Positions 16,297 through 27,506 are shown, counted from the stretch's first letter. The stretch: DNA of 64,000 nucleotides from Jiangella gansuensis DSM 44835 (GCF_000515395.1 NZ_KI911782.1:4210697-4274696); one strand, 5' to 3'. Numbers and translations are program-made. The notes: generated from the sequence alone by a model not told the origin.

Positions 16297-17904
16297 GTGA
16301 ACGCGCGCCGGGTCGCGACCGGGGCCGCGGCCGGTATCGCCGGGGGAGCGGCGATCATCGCCGTCGCCGGGGTCCTGTCCCGGGTCGTCGGCTTCGGCCG
16401 GCAGCTCGTCTTCCAGTCCCAGGTCGGGGAGACCGTCCTGGGCAGCGTGTACACGACCGCCAACGCCATCCCCAACGTCGTCTTCGAGATCGTCGCCGGT
16501 GGCGCGCTGGCCAGCGTCGTCGTCCCCGTGCTGGCGGCGGCGGCCAGCCGGGGCGACACCGGGCAGGTCAAGCAGACCGTCTCGGCGCTGCTCAGCTGGA
16601 CGGTGACGCTGCTGGTACCGGTGGCGCTGCTGGGCGTGCTGGTGGCCGGGCCGGCCATGGACCTCATGCTCAGCGGGACCGGCGGAGCGGAGGGCGAGCG
16701 GGTCGGGCGCGACATGCTGCTGCTGTTCCTGCCGCAGATCCCGCTGTACGGCCTCGCGGTGGTGACCGCCGGCGCCCTGCAGGCACACCGCCGGTTCCTG
16801 GCGGCCGCGCTGGCGCCGCTGCTATCCAGCGTGGTGGTCGCGGCCGCTTATGTCGTGTTCGGGCAGGTGTTCACCGGCGACGCCGACAGTCTCGACACGC
16901 TCGACCGGAAGAGCGAGCTCGTCCTGGCCGGGGGCACAACGCTCGGCGTGCTGGCCCTCGCGCTGGCCACGCTGCTGCCGCTGCTGATCCGGGTCACGGG
17001 TGTGCGCCCGACGCTGCGGTTCCCCGACGGCGTCGGGCGGCGGGTGGCCCGGCTGGCCGGCGCCGGGCTGGTGACGCTGGTGGCGCAGCAGCTGGCGTAC
17101 TTGACGTCGTACCTGATGTCGAACCAGCACGCCGGCAGCGGCGGCGCCGTCACCTACCTCAACAGTTGGATGGTCTTCCTGCTGCCCTACGCGGTGCTGG
17201 CGGTCCCGATCGCGACGGCGGCCTTCCCGCGGTTGTCGGAGGTGGCCGGCACCGACCGGGAGGCGTACGCCACGACGCTGGCCCGCTCCACCCGCGCCGT
17301 CGTGCTGGTGTCACTGCTGGGCGCCGCGGTGCTGGTCGCGGTGGCCTGGCCGGTGGCGAGGTTCTTCGGGCTGATCGGGGCGGGGGACGCGCCGCCGGAC
17401 CGGATGGCCTGGGCGCTGATCGCGTTCGCTCCCGGGCTGGTCGGCTACGGGCTGGTCGCGCACCTGGGCCGGGCGCTGTACGCGCGCGGCCGCGGTCGCG
17501 CCTCGGCGGCGTCCACGGCCAGCGGCTGGCTCATGGTGGTCGTGGTGGCCGTGGCGCTCACCGGGGCCGTCGCCACCGAACGGGCCACGGCCGCGCTCGG
17601 GCTCGCGCACACCGTGGGCCTGAGCCTCGCCGGCGTGCTGCTGGTGCTCGCGGTGCTGCGCGACTCCGGCGGCGCGGCGATGGCCGGGGTAACCCGTACG
17701 ACGGCGGCGGGCGTGGCCGGCTCCGCCCTCGGTGCGGCGGCGGGCTGGGCGGTTGCGGCGGCGTTCCCGACCGGCTCGGCGCTGGTGCAGGTGGCCGCCG
17801 GCCTGGTGGCCGCGCTGGCGGTGACGGCGGTGGCGCTGGCGGTGTGCTGGCCGTTCCTGCGCGGCGATCTGCGCGCGCTGCTCCGTCCGGGCGCCGGGAA
17901 ATGA
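16297..17904 (+). CDS. MurJ/MviN-family lipid flippase-like membrane protein
   Basis: This 535-aa integral membrane protein has about 14 predicted helices and belongs to the MOP (MviN/MurJ) superfamily. The opening GVLSRVVGFGRQLVFQSQVG, the NVVFEIVAGGALASVVVPVL segment, and the loops LPQIPLYGLAVVTAGALQAHRRF (core GLAVVTAGALQAHRRF) and FLLPYAVLAVPIATAAFPRLSE are the typical family signatures. MurJ flips lipid II, while this second type in actinobacteria may flip another polyprenyl-linked precursor. The MraY-like protein directly upstream (2 nt gap) and the downstream GT4 enzyme support a shared glycolipid pathway. The GTG start is set by that tight junction. Confidence 0.88.
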   Translation: MNARRVATGAAAGIAGGAAIIAVAGVLSRVVGFGRQLVFQSQVGETVLGSVYTTANAIPNVVFEIVAGGALASVVVPVLAAAASRGDTGQVKQTVSALLSWTVTLLVPVALLGVLVAGPAMDLMLSGTGGAEGERVGRDMLLLFLPQIPLYGLAVVTAGALQAHRRFLAAALAPLLSSVVVAAAYVVFGQVFTGDADSLDTLDRKSELVLAGGTTLGVLALALATLLPLLIRVTGVRPTLRFPDGVGRRVARLAGAGLVTLVAQQLAYLTSYLMSNQHAGSGGAVTYLNSWMVFLLPYAVLAVPIATAAFPRLSEVAGTDREAYATTLARSTRAVVLVSLLGAAVLVAVAWPVARFFGLIGAGDAPPDRMAWALIAFAPGLVGYGLVAHLGRALYARGRGRASAASTASGWLMVVVVAVALTGAVATERATAALGLAHTVGLSLAGVLLVLAVLRDSGGAAMAGVTRTTAAGVAGSALGAAAGWAVAAAFPTGSALVQVAAGLVAALAVTAVALAVCWPFLRGDLRALLRPGAGK

Positions 17905-17966
17905 TCACGTTCACCATGGGTACTCCCGCGCTTCACCAGGCATGCTTACCTGTTGAAGCGGGAGTA
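17899..17966. repeat. Dispersed palindromic element, copy A
   Basis: The element opens with aaatgatcacgttcaccat (overlapping the stop of the flippase gene). A hairpin then follows at 17921-17966, with arms tactcccgc(g)cttca and tgaagcgggagta. The same opening and hairpin occur in copy B (19131-19190, opposite orientation). The opening, with one base changed, and a more diverged core occur in copy C (41428-41508, opposite orientation). It could act as a terminator or attenuator between the flippase and the glycosyltransferase. Confidence 0.75.
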
Positions 17967-17999
17967 GGCCTGGTGGCGGACACAGGAGGCAACACGCAC

Positions 18000-19097
18000 A
18001 TGAGACTCACTATCGTCGTCGGCATGACGGCCGGCGGCGTCGGCGCGCACGTGCGGTCCCTGGTGGAGCGGCTCGGCGATCACGGCGTGACCGTGGGCGT
18101 CGCCGGCCCGGCCGAGACCCAGGAGCGGTTCGACTTCGTCGGCGCCGGTGCGCGGTTCGCGCCGGTCGCCATCGGCAGCGCGCCCAACCCGCCCGCCGAC
18201 CTCGCCGCCGTCCAGGGCCTGCGGCGGGCGTTCGCCGGCACCGACGTCGTGCACGCGCACGGCTTCCGGGCCGCGGCGCTGTCCGGACTCGCGCTCGGCC
18301 GACGGCGTCCGGACCGGGTACCGCTGCTGGCCACGTGGCACAACGCCGTGCTGGCCAGCGGTCCGAAGCGGGTCCTGCTGGCCGGCCTCGAGCGGCTGGC
18401 CGCGCGCCGGTCCGACGTCACCCTGGGTGTGTCGTCGGACCTGGTGGCCCGGGCTCGCGAGCTGGGCGCGCCCGACGTGCGGCTGGCTCCGGTGGCCGCA
18501 CCGCGCGTCAGCGAGCCCACCCGTGACCGCGACGCCGTCCGGGCGTCCCTGGGCGCCGTCGACCGACCGTTGCTGCTGGCGGTGAACCGGCTGGCCGAAC
18601 AGAAAGGCCTGGACACCCTGCTGGCCGCGGCCGAGCGGTGGCGCTTGCGCGACCCGCAGCCGCTGGTCGTCGTCGCTGGCCACGGCCCGGAGCACGCCCG
18701 CCTGCAACAGGTCATCGACCGCGACGGGCTCCCGGTGCGGCTGCTCGGCCAGCGCACCGACGTGCCCGACCTGCTCGCCGCTGCCGACCTCTACGTCCTG
18801 ACCTCGGTGTGGGAGGGCCGTCCGCTCGTCATCCAGGAGGCCATGCAGGTCGGGCTGCCGGTCGTCACGACGGCGGCCGGCGGCGTGCCGGAGCTGGTCG
18901 GCGACGGAGCCGAGGTGGTGCCCGTCGGCGACGTGGCGGCGGTCGCCGACACCGTGAGCGCTCTGCTCGACGACGCCGGACGCCGGGCCGAGCTGGGCAA
19001 GCGGGCGCTGGCGCAGGCGGCGAGCTGGCCGGACGAGGACGACAACGCGCGGCTGGTGGCCGACCTGTGTCGCGAGGTGCTCGCCGGGTCGCGGTGA
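18000..19097 (+). CDS. GT4-family glycosyltransferase
   Basis: This 365-aa GT-B fold enzyme has the glycine-rich start VVGMTAGGVGAHVRSLVERL. The hinge region LLAVNRLAEQKGLDTLLAA and the donor-binding block DLYVLTSVWEGRPLVIQEAMQVGLPVV follow; its EGRPLVIQEAM stretch is the E-x7-E motif of retaining GT4 enzymes. It should transfer a nucleotide-activated sugar to an unknown acceptor in the cytoplasm. aggagg lies ten bases before the ATG. The gene lies 95 nt after the flippase with a palindromic element between, so it may be partly uncoupled from it. A role in the same glycan pathway is inferred. Confidence 0.9.
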   Translation: MRLTIVVGMTAGGVGAHVRSLVERLGDHGVTVGVAGPAETQERFDFVGAGARFAPVAIGSAPNPPADLAAVQGLRRAFAGTDVVHAHGFRAAALSGLALGRRRPDRVPLLATWHNAVLASGPKRVLLAGLERLAARRSDVTLGVSSDLVARARELGAPDVRLAPVAAPRVSEPTRDRDAVRASLGAVDRPLLLAVNRLAEQKGLDTLLAAAERWRLRDPQPLVVVAGHGPEHARLQQVIDRDGLPVRLLGQRTDVPDLLAAADLYVLTSVWEGRPLVIQEAMQVGLPVVTTAAGGVPELVGDGAEVVPVGDVAAVADTVSALLDDAGRRAELGKRALAQAASWPDEDDNARLVADLCREVLAGSR

Positions 19098-19130
19098 CGC
19101 GGGGCACGGGGGTTCCGGCAGGACTGTGTT

Positions 19131-19190
19131 CGCTTCACCAGGCAAACATGCCTGGTGAAGCGGGTGCACCCATGGTGAACGTGATCATTT
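19131..19190. repeat. Dispersed palindromic element, copy B
   Basis: A hairpin with perfect 14-bp arms (cgcttcaccaggca at 19131-19144 and tgcctggtgaagcg at 19149-19162) and a 4-nt loop is followed by acccatggtgaacgtgatc. It is the reverse-oriented counterpart of copy A. It follows the glycosyltransferase stop by 34 nt and could end that transcript. Confidence 0.75.
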
Positions 19191-19206
19191 GGGTGGGGAG
19201 AGGGGT

Positions 19207-19240
19207 CCGCCCCCGCCAGCCGCGAGTCCGGCGGGGGCGG
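19207..19240 (+). terminator. GC-rich hairpin upstream of pyrG
   Basis: The 11-bp arms ccgcccccgcc and ggcgggggcgg flank a 12-nt loop. It follows palindromic copy B and may be a second terminator for the glycosyltransferase transcript. Confidence 0.55.
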
Positions 19241-19408
19241 TATGGCCACCACGGGGGAAAGTGGCCGAAGCCAAACGTACCGGACCAAGATCGGCAAGCC
19301 ACCCCGAATAGAGAAAGATCTCATCAAGGTTGGGACTCGATTCCCGGCCGCCGACACCATGACGAATCGAGTCCGGGCGCGTCGGCACAGCCGCGGCCGG
19401 GGAACTGT

Positions 19409-19414
19409 TAGGCT
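19409..19414 (+). promoter_or_regulatory. Candidate -10 box for pyrG
   Basis: TAGGCT matches the -10 form seen before several other genes in this window. It would give a leader of about 100 nt before the TTG start of pyrG. No -35 is evident. Confidence 0.4.
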
Positions 19415-19508
19415 GGAGGTCCGTGGGAACAGCTCTGGAGCGTCCTCGCGCCAGGGTCCGCACACGCAGACCGGTTGGCCCGAAGACGGGTCGAGCCGAC
19501 CAGATTGA

Positions 19509-21778
<2,270 letters not shown>

Positions 21779-21812
21779 GGGGAACAACCTTAGTGTCGGG
21801 GCCTGTTACTGT

Positions 21813-21826
21813 ACCGTCCGGACGGT
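21813..21826. promoter_or_regulatory. Candidate TetR operator
   Basis: accgtccggacggt is a perfect 14-bp palindrome in the gap between the divergent TetR and MFS genes. It lies 26 bp before the MFS start and overlaps the only AT-rich stretch (tttatttta) of the gap. Position and symmetry suggest that it is the repressor's binding site. Confidence 0.65.
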
Positions 21827-21851
21827 TTATTTTAGCGCGGGAGAGTGCACG

Positions 21852-23369
21852 ATGACCACGATGGAGCAGGAGCGGGTGCTGGCCGGGCCGCGGGAGTGGG
21901 CGGCGCTGGTGGTGCTCATCCTGCCGGTGCTGCTGATCTCCATCGACATGACCGTGCTGAGCTTCGCCGTGCCGCACCTGAGCGAGGACCTCGCGCCCAG
22001 CGGCACCCAGCTGCTGTGGATCGTCGACGTCTACGGCTTCATGATCGCCGGGCTACTGGTGACCATGGGCACCCTCGGCGACCGCATCGGCCGGCGCAAG
22101 CTGCTGCTCATAGGGGCGACGGCGTTCGGCGCGGCATCCGCGCTGGCCGCCTACGCCACCGACCCGGCCATGCTGATCGGGGCTCGGGCGCTGCTCGGCA
22201 TCGCCGGCGCCACTCTTATGCCGTCCACGCTGTCTCTGATCCGCAACATGTTCCACGACGTCCGCCAGCGCACCCTGGCCATCGCCATCTGGGCGACCAT
22301 GTTCTCCGCCGGGGCCGCGCTCGGCCCGATCGTCGGCGGCTGGATGCTGGAGCACTTCTGGTGGGGTTCGGTGTTCCTGGTCGCGCTGCCGGTCATGGCG
22401 CTGCTGCTGATCCTCGGCCCGTTCCTCGTGCCGGAGTCGCGCAACCCGCACCCGGGCCGGTACGACCTCGCCAGCGCCGCGATGTCGCTGGCCGCCATGC
22501 TGCTGATCGTCTACGGGCTCAAGGGGCTCGCGGTTCACGGGCTGTCGTGGACCTACGCGCTGGCACTGCTCGCCGGCCTCGCGGTCGGAGTGGCGTTCGT
22601 GCGCCGGCAGCGCCAGCTGGAATCGCCACTGCTGGACCTGGCGCTGTTCGCGCGCCCGGCGTTCAGCGCCTCCGTCGTCACCAACCTGATGACGACGTTC
22701 GCGATGATCGGCGCGCTGTTCTTCATGACCCAGTACCTGCAACTGGTGCTCGATCTGAGTCCGCTGCGGGCGGGCCTGGTTCTGGTGCCCGGCCTCGCGC
22801 TGGCCATCCTGACCGGCCTGGCCGCCGTCCCGCTGATGCGGCGGCTGCCGACACCGTGGCTGCTGTTCGTGTCGCTGTCGACGGTGGCCGCCGGTTACCT
22901 GCTGATGACCCAGGCCGGCGCAGACGCCGGAGCCGGGCTCATCGCGGTCGCGTTCGTGCTGGTCGGTGGTGGTGTCGGGTTGGTGCAGACCATCACGAAC
23001 AACATCATCATGAGCTCGGTCGACCCGAACCGGGCCGGTGCCGCGGCGGCGGTGTCCGAGACCGCGTACGAGGTGGGCGGCGGCATGGGCACGGCCGTCC
23101 TCGGCAGCGTGCTGACCGCCGTCTACGCGGCCGGCCTCGGGTCGGTCAGCGGGGTGGACGCGGAGACGATGGGCCGCGCCCGGGACACCCTGGGCGGCGC
23201 GGTCGACATCGCCGCGAGGCTCGACCAATCGTCTGGGCCGGCGCTCCTGGCGGCCGCGGAGTCGGCGTTCACCACAGCCGTGCACGTCACCAGCATCATC
23301 GGCGCCGTCGTCGTGGCCGCGGCCGCCGTCCAGGCCCTCGTGGTGCTGCGCCGCGCCCCGTCCGAATGA
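21852..23369 (+). CDS. MFS drug exporter, DHA2 (14-helix) type
   Basis: This 505-aa membrane protein has the 14-helix DHA2 layout. LISIDMTVLSFAVPHLSEDL opens helix 1 (motif D1). GTLGDRIGRRKLLL is the motif A loop between helices 2 and 3, and GARALLGIAGATLMPSTLSL and FSAGAALGPIVGGWMLEHF carry motifs B and C of drug antiporters. It should expel organic cations or drugs using the proton gradient. The ATG at 21852 has gggag upstream. It is divergent from a TetR repressor with a palindrome between them, so drug-induced release is likely. Confidence 0.92.
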   Translation: MTTMEQERVLAGPREWAALVVLILPVLLISIDMTVLSFAVPHLSEDLAPSGTQLLWIVDVYGFMIAGLLVTMGTLGDRIGRRKLLLIGATAFGAASALAAYATDPAMLIGARALLGIAGATLMPSTLSLIRNMFHDVRQRTLAIAIWATMFSAGAALGPIVGGWMLEHFWWGSVFLVALPVMALLLILGPFLVPESRNPHPGRYDLASAAMSLAAMLLIVYGLKGLAVHGLSWTYALALLAGLAVGVAFVRRQRQLESPLLDLALFARPAFSASVVTNLMTTFAMIGALFFMTQYLQLVLDLSPLRAGLVLVPGLALAILTGLAAVPLMRRLPTPWLLFVSLSTVAAGYLLMTQAGADAGAGLIAVAFVLVGGGVGLVQTITNNIIMSSVDPNRAGAAAAVSETAYEVGGGMGTAVLGSVLTAVYAAGLGSVSGVDAETMGRARDTLGGAVDIAARLDQSSGPALLAAAESAFTTAVHVTSIIGAVVVAAAAVQALVVLRRAPSE

Positions 23370-23442
23370 TCTGAATGATCGCGTCGAGCGGCGGCCCCCT
23401 TGCCGGCCGACTCCGCACGTAGCCGATGAAAGCGGCGACAGC

Positions 23443-24204
23443 TCAGGATGCGTCATCCGATCGCCCGGCTTCGAGTCGTGCCCATTGGGCGATCGGCCGC
23501 CCGTGCAGACGGTACGGGTGCGGGTGCCCGCCCTTGCTCTCCTCCAGGTTCGGATTCGACCACGGTTGCGGCCAGCCGGCCGGGGAGTCCTGCCAGAGTT
23601 CCTGGCGGCCATAGACGGTCAGGTCCAGCAGCCGGTAGCTGTTGTCCATCGCCTCGACGCCTCGACCGCTGGTGGAGTACGTCTCGAACACTCGGTCACC
23701 GCTCCGCAGGTAGCAGACCAGGTAGAACATGCCGACTTGACGTCCGGCCAGGAGTTCCCCCACCGATTCCTGCGCCGAGTACCAGGGCACATCCCAACCC
23801 ATGAAGTCCCGATAGCGGACGCTCTCCTGGTACGGCCCTTGGCAGAGCACGGCGAAGGTCGTATCGCGCGAATGCAGGATGGACAGCTCGCGAACCTGGC
23901 CGGTGTAGAACGTGCAGCCCTCGCACACCTCGGCGGTCGTGGCGCCCTCGTGCCACATGAAGTAGTACGCGATGAGCTGGCGACGCCCGTCGAAGGCATC
24001 CAGCAGAGTGGTCGGCCCGTTCGGTCCGACCAGCGCGCTGCCCGCGTCGACCTCGACCATCGGTAGCCGCCGGCGGGCCGCGGCGATGGCGTCGCCTTCC
24101 CGGCTGTGCGCCTTCTCACGAGTCCGCAGCTGCTCCAGTTCAGCCTGGAAGGTTGCCCGGTCGACGGTCACCGGCTGGCCGAGGTTGGCAGGTTCGTTCG
24201 TCAT
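23443..24204 (-). CDS. DUF899 family thioredoxin-like protein
   Basis: This 253-aa protein belongs to DUF899. Conserved blocks are FQAELEQLRTREKAHSREGD, RRRLPMVEVD, YYFMWHEGATTAEVCEGCTFYTGQV (core EVCEGCTFYTGQV), and YSTSGRGVEAMDNSYRLLDLT. The CxxC pair in VCEGC sits where the redox site of a thioredoxin fold would be. The substrate is unknown. Upstream at 24239-24267 is a promoter with -35 TGTCGA and -10 CGTC, the pattern of the ECF42 sigma group, whose gene lies at 25775-27019. DUF899-like and DGPF proteins are frequent ECF42 partners, so membership in that regulon is likely. Confidence 0.88.
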   Translation of the reverse strand: MTNEPANLGQPVTVDRATFQAELEQLRTREKAHSREGDAIAAARRRLPMVEVDAGSALVGPNGPTTLLDAFDGRRQLIAYYFMWHEGATTAEVCEGCTFYTGQVRELSILHSRDTTFAVLCQGPYQESVRYRDFMGWDVPWYSAQESVGELLAGRQVGMFYLVCYLRSGDRVFETYSTSGRGVEAMDNSYRLLDLTVYGRQELWQDSPAGWPQPWSNPNLEESKGGHPHPYRLHGRPIAQWARLEAGRSDDAS

Positions 24205-24238
24205 GACGTGTCTCCTTCTCGTTCCATCGTGGTACCTA

Positions 24239-24267
24239 CCGACGAAGGGAGCGGCCGGGAATCGACA
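24239..24267 (-). promoter_or_regulatory. ECF42-type promoter upstream of DUF899 gene
   Basis: On the minus strand the -35 TGTCGA (24262-24267) and -10 CGTCGG (24239-24244) are 17 nt apart, and the start codon lies 34 nt further. The published ECF42 motif has TGTCGA at -35 and CGA/TC at -10. The same arrangement recurs upstream of the MFS gene, at almost the same distance from the start. Confidence 0.75.
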
Positions 24268-24283
24268 TCGGCAGGGAAGTGGT

Positions 24284-25696
24284 TCAGACTTCCTCGCGCT
24301 GTTTGCCGCGGGCGAACCCGGCGATGGCGGTCGCCATGCCGAGGGCGGCGAGGACGGCGATGATGGCGAAGGCCGTGTGGAAACCGTGGATGCCGGATCC
24401 TGCGACCAGCGCGGTGGATACCCCGGCGACTCCGGCGGCGCCGCCGACCTCGCGCGTGGTCTCGATCAGGCCGGACGCCAGGCCCGAGTCCGATTGAGAG
24501 ACGCCGGTCAGGGCGCCGATCTGAAGCGCTGGCTCGACCAGTCCGAAGCCGATGCCGGCGAGCAGGAAAGCGGGCAACACATCGGTGACGTAGCCAGCGT
24601 CGCCCGGGATCCGGGCCAGCCACAGCGCTGCGACCGCAAACAGCGAAAGCCCTGTGATCAGGAGCCGACGCACGCCCACCTTGGCGGCGAGCCGGCCGCC
24701 GGTCATGGCGACCGGGAAGATGGTGGCCGTCGTGGCCAGCCATGCCAGACCGGTCAGGATCGGCGAATAGCCCAGCGCCTGCTGCATCAGCAGTGAGCCG
24801 ATGAAGATGAACGCCAGGAACGCGCAGCTCGCCAGGAACGCGGTGAGGTTGGCGGCGACGAGCGACCGATTCCGCAGCGCGGCGGGCGGAATGAGCGGGG
24901 CCGCGGTGCGTGCTTCGATCCGCACCAACGCCGACAGCAGTACGGCAGCCGCTGCGAACAGCGCCAGTGTTGACCCGGCAACCCAGCCATCGCTGGCGGC
25001 ATGGTGCAGCGCGTAGACGCACAGCAGCAGACCTCCCGTCACCGTGATCGCGCCGGCGATGTCGAGTCGCGCGTTACGGTCGCCGGCCCGTTCGGGAGCG
25101 AAAACCACCGCGAGTCCGATCAACAGCAGTCCGGCCGGAAGGTTGATGTAGAAGGCCCAGCGCCAACCCGGTCCTGCGGTCAGCAATCCGCTGGCGACCA
25201 CGCCCACCGACGCGGCAATGCCGCCGACGGCGCCGAAGAAGCCCAAGGCGCGGTCACGCTCCGGTCCCTCCGCGAACGTCACGGCGATCAACGACAGGGC
25301 CGCCGGGACGATCAGCGCCGCGCCGAAACCCTGCACGGCACGGGCCGCGATCAACACGCTGGCCTGCTGCGCTGCTCCGGCCAGAAACGACGCGCCGGTG
25401 AAGACCGCCAATCCGGCGATGAAGATGCGCCGGCGGCCCAGCCGGTCGGCCATTCTTCCGCCGAGGAGGAGGAAACCGCCGAGCAGCAGGCCGTACGCGA
25501 CGACGACCCACTGCAGGGTGCTGTGTTCGACCCCGAACTCGCGCTGCATCGATGGCAGCGCGACGTTCACGATCGCCATGTCGAGGCCTGCCATCGCCAT
25601 GGCCGCACAGGCCATGGCCAACACGAGGCCTCGTCTGATCCGCTGTGCCGGTTCGGCCGCGGTGATGATCCTGGGTTGAGTCGCTACCTGTGCCAT
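24284..25696 (-). CDS. MFS exporter, DHA2 type, in ECF42 cluster
   Basis: This 470-aa, 14-helix MFS protein has MAGLDMAIVNVALPSMQREF in helix 1, GGRMADRLGRRRIFI as motif A, and GFGAALIVPAALSLIAVTF with GGIAASVGVVASGLLT as motifs B and C. Its Leu/Ala-rich repeats are typical of drug or metabolite exporters. The ATG at 25696 with gagga upstream is preferred to an in-frame ATG at 25762, because the latter would lie upstream of the promoter's -35 element. Its promoter (25730-25758) matches the ECF42 pattern, so it is probably switched on together with the DUF899 gene by the adjacent sigma factor. The exported compound is unknown. Confidence 0.9.
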   Translation of the reverse strand: MAQVATQPRIITAAEPAQRIRRGLVLAMACAAMAMAGLDMAIVNVALPSMQREFGVEHSTLQWVVVAYGLLLGGFLLLGGRMADRLGRRRIFIAGLAVFTGASFLAGAAQQASVLIAARAVQGFGAALIVPAALSLIAVTFAEGPERDRALGFFGAVGGIAASVGVVASGLLTAGPGWRWAFYINLPAGLLLIGLAVVFAPERAGDRNARLDIAGAITVTGGLLLCVYALHHAASDGWVAGSTLALFAAAAVLLSALVRIEARTAAPLIPPAALRNRSLVAANLTAFLASCAFLAFIFIGSLLMQQALGYSPILTGLAWLATTATIFPVAMTGGRLAAKVGVRRLLITGLSLFAVAALWLARIPGDAGYVTDVLPAFLLAGIGFGLVEPALQIGALTGVSQSDSGLASGLIETTREVGGAAGVAGVSTALVAGSGIHGFHTAFAIIAVLAALGMATAIAGFARGKQREEV

Positions 25697-25729
25697 CGGT
25701 CCGTTCCTCGTCTCGCCGGTTTTGACCCA

Positions 25730-25758
25730 CCGACGAAGGAGACGAGTCGGAATCGACA
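25730..25758 (-). promoter_or_regulatory. ECF42-type promoter upstream of MFS gene
   Basis: On the minus strand the -35 TGTCGA (25753-25758) and -10 CGTCGG (25730-25735) are 17 nt apart, and the start codon lies 33 nt beyond the -10. Outside the two boxes the spacer keeps TTCC at its left and CCTT at its right in both copies, so the similarity extends a little beyond the core. Confidence 0.75.
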
Positions 25759-25774
25759 TCACGCCGAGAAACTC

Positions 25775-27019
25775 TCAAGAATCGTGCAGGCGGCCCGTCA
25801 GGTAACGGCGCTCGGCCTCGGTCGGTGCCAGGCTGAGCGCCTCCTCGTATGCCAGCTTGGCCTCGGCCATCCGGCCGTCCCGCCGGAGCAGGTCGGCGCG
25901 GGTCGCGGGCAGCAGGTGATATCCGTCGAGACGGCCGGACTCGGCAAGCTCATCCACCAGCGCGAGTCCGGCAGGAATGCCGTCGGCCATCGCGATCGCC
26001 ACGGCGCGGTTGAGCTCGACCACCGGGGACGGCGCCAGGCGGCCCAGCTCGCCGTAGAGTGCCGCGATCTGAGGCCAGTCGGTGCTTCCCATGTCTGGTG
26101 CGGTCGTGTGGCAGGCGGCGATGGCTGCCTGCACCTGATACGGCCCAGTTCCCTGCATGGTCAGCGTCTGATCGAGGACCGCGGTCCCCTCCTCGATCAT
26201 GGAACGATCCCACCTGGCCCGATCCTGATCTTCGAGCGGGACCAACATGCCGTCCCTGGTGCGTGTCGCTCGGCGCGCCTCGTTGAGCAGCATCAATGCC
26301 AACAGGCCACGCGGCTCGGGTTCGTTGGGCATCAGGCCGACGAGCACCCTGGCGAGGTGGATCGCCTCGGCCGTGAGCGCCCGGCGACCGTCCTGCTGGT
26401 CGTAGCCCTCGTTGTAGATCAAATAGAGTACGGCCAGCACCGCGGCTAGTCGCTCGGGGAGCAGCTCGGCGGGTGGAACGCGGTACGGGATACCGGCGTC
26501 GGCGATCTTGCGTTTGGCTCGGACCAGCCGTTGCGCCATCGTGGTTTCGGAGGTGAGGAACGCCTTCGCGATCTCCGGAGTGGTCAACCCGGCGAGGGTG
26601 CGCAGCGTGAGCGCGATCCTGGCCTCGAACGGCAGCGCCGGGTGGCAGCAGGTGAAGATCAACCGTAGCCGCTCGTCCGGAATCTCTTCCAGATTCGGCT
26701 CATCCGGAGCATCGCGGGCCAACACGGCCAGCTCGCGAAGCTTTGCCTTGCCGGCCATGTCGCGCCGTAGCCGGTCGGTCGCGCGGTTCCGTGCGGCCGT
26801 AGTGAGCCAGGCGCCCGGCCGGCTCGGTATGCCGTCCCGCCGCCAGGTCGACAGCGCGGCCGCGAACGCCTCCTGGGCACAATCTTCGGCCAGATCCCAA
26901 TCGCGGGTCATGCCGATCAGGGTCGCGACCACCTGACCCCATTCGTCGCGATACGCCGCGTCGACCGCGGCTCGTACCGCATCGTCGGGAGGAGTCGCGG
27001 CGTCGTCGGAGGCGGTCAT
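25775..27019 (-). CDS. ECF42-family sigma factor with TPR-like C-terminus
   Basis: This 414-aa protein has sigma regions 2 and 4 in its first 180 residues ([51 protein letters not shown], core [18 protein letters not shown]). A helical C-terminal extension of about 230 residues follows, with [46 protein letters not shown] and [15 protein letters not shown]. This extension is the TPR-like region that defines group ECF42, which has no anti-sigma factor. The start overlaps the stop of the DGPF gene by 4 nt, so the two are coupled, as is usual for this group. Two promoters with the ECF42 motif lie just downstream, before an MFS and a DUF899 gene. Confidence 0.93.
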   Translation of the reverse strand: MTASDDAATPPDDAVRAAVDAAYRDEWGQVVATLIGMTRDWDLAEDCAQEAFAAALSTWRRDGIPSRPGAWLTTAARNRATDRLRRDMAGKAKLRELAVLARDAPDEPNLEEIPDERLRLIFTCCHPALPFEARIALTLRTLAGLTTPEIAKAFLTSETTMAQRLVRAKRKIADAGIPYRVPPAELLPERLAAVLAVLYLIYNEGYDQQDGRRALTAEAIHLARVLVGLMPNEPEPRGLLALMLLNEARRATRTRDGMLVPLEDQDRARWDRSMIEEGTAVLDQTLTMQGTGPYQVQAAIAACHTTAPDMGSTDWPQIAALYGELGRLAPSPVVELNRAVAIAMADGIPAGLALVDELAESGRLDGYHLLPATRADLLRRDGRMAEAKLAYEEALSLAPTEAERRYLTGRLHDS

Positions 27020-27351
27020 TCCCAGACCGGGCGGATCTCGACGCTCCCGTGCAGGGCATACGGGTGACCTCTGGCGATCTCGATCGCCTCGTCAAGATCG
27101 GCGCACTCGATGAATACGACGCCGCCGACGAAGTCCTTGGTCTCCGCGAATGGGCCGTCGGAGACCAGGGTTTCACCGTTGCGCACCCGGACCGTCGTTG
27201 CGTTGGCGACCGGCCGCAGTCGGGCGCCGTACAACTCGGCGCGGCGCCGGTCCAGGTCTGCAGACCAAGCCTGGTGTACCGGATCGGCATTCAGTTCTTC
27301 CATGCTCGGTGAGATCGACTCGTCATTGCAGATCAACAGGGCGTATCTCAT
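27016..27351 (-). CDS. YCII/DGPF-domain protein
   Basis: This 111-aa small protein opens with [11 protein letters not shown] and carries [20 protein letters not shown], including the DGPF motif that names the family. A later segment, [11 protein letters not shown], is also typical. DGPF proteins have the ferredoxin-like YCII fold and are almost always encoded beside ECF42 sigma factors. Their activity is not known. The stop overlaps the sigma factor start (ATGA), which gives a two-gene operon. A weak promoter-like pair (CTTCGG, 17 nt, CGTCGT) at 27373-27401 could allow autoregulation, but its -35 matches poorly. Confidence 0.9.
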   Translation of the reverse strand: MRYALLICNDESISPSMEELNADPVHQAWSADLDRRRAELYGARLRPVANATTVRVRNGETLVSDGPFAETKDFVGGVVFIECADLDEAIEIARGHPYALHGSVEIRPVWE

Positions 27352-27492
27352 GAGCGAGAGTCTGGCACGATCACGACGCTGCCTGCGGAACTCAACCGAA
27401 GGCCCACGACCGCCCCGGAGGCGGCCACGTCGCCGAGCGACCTGCCCCTCGGCAGTATCGGCACCACGACCTGTCGCTGAGCGTCATACCGG

Positions 27493-27498
27493 TAACCT
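27493..27498 (+). promoter_or_regulatory. Candidate -10 box (leaderless) for rpe
   Basis: TAACCT lies 8 nt before the GTG start of rpe. No ribosome binding site precedes the start, so a leaderless transcript is plausible. Confidence 0.45.
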
Positions 27499-27506
27499 GG
27501 GCGGTC

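Noticed and set aside
27373-27401. Third ECF42 promoter before the DGPF gene
   Set aside because: The -10 CGTC and 17-nt spacing fit, but the -35 is CTTCGG rather than TGTCGA, so I did not list it as a feature.
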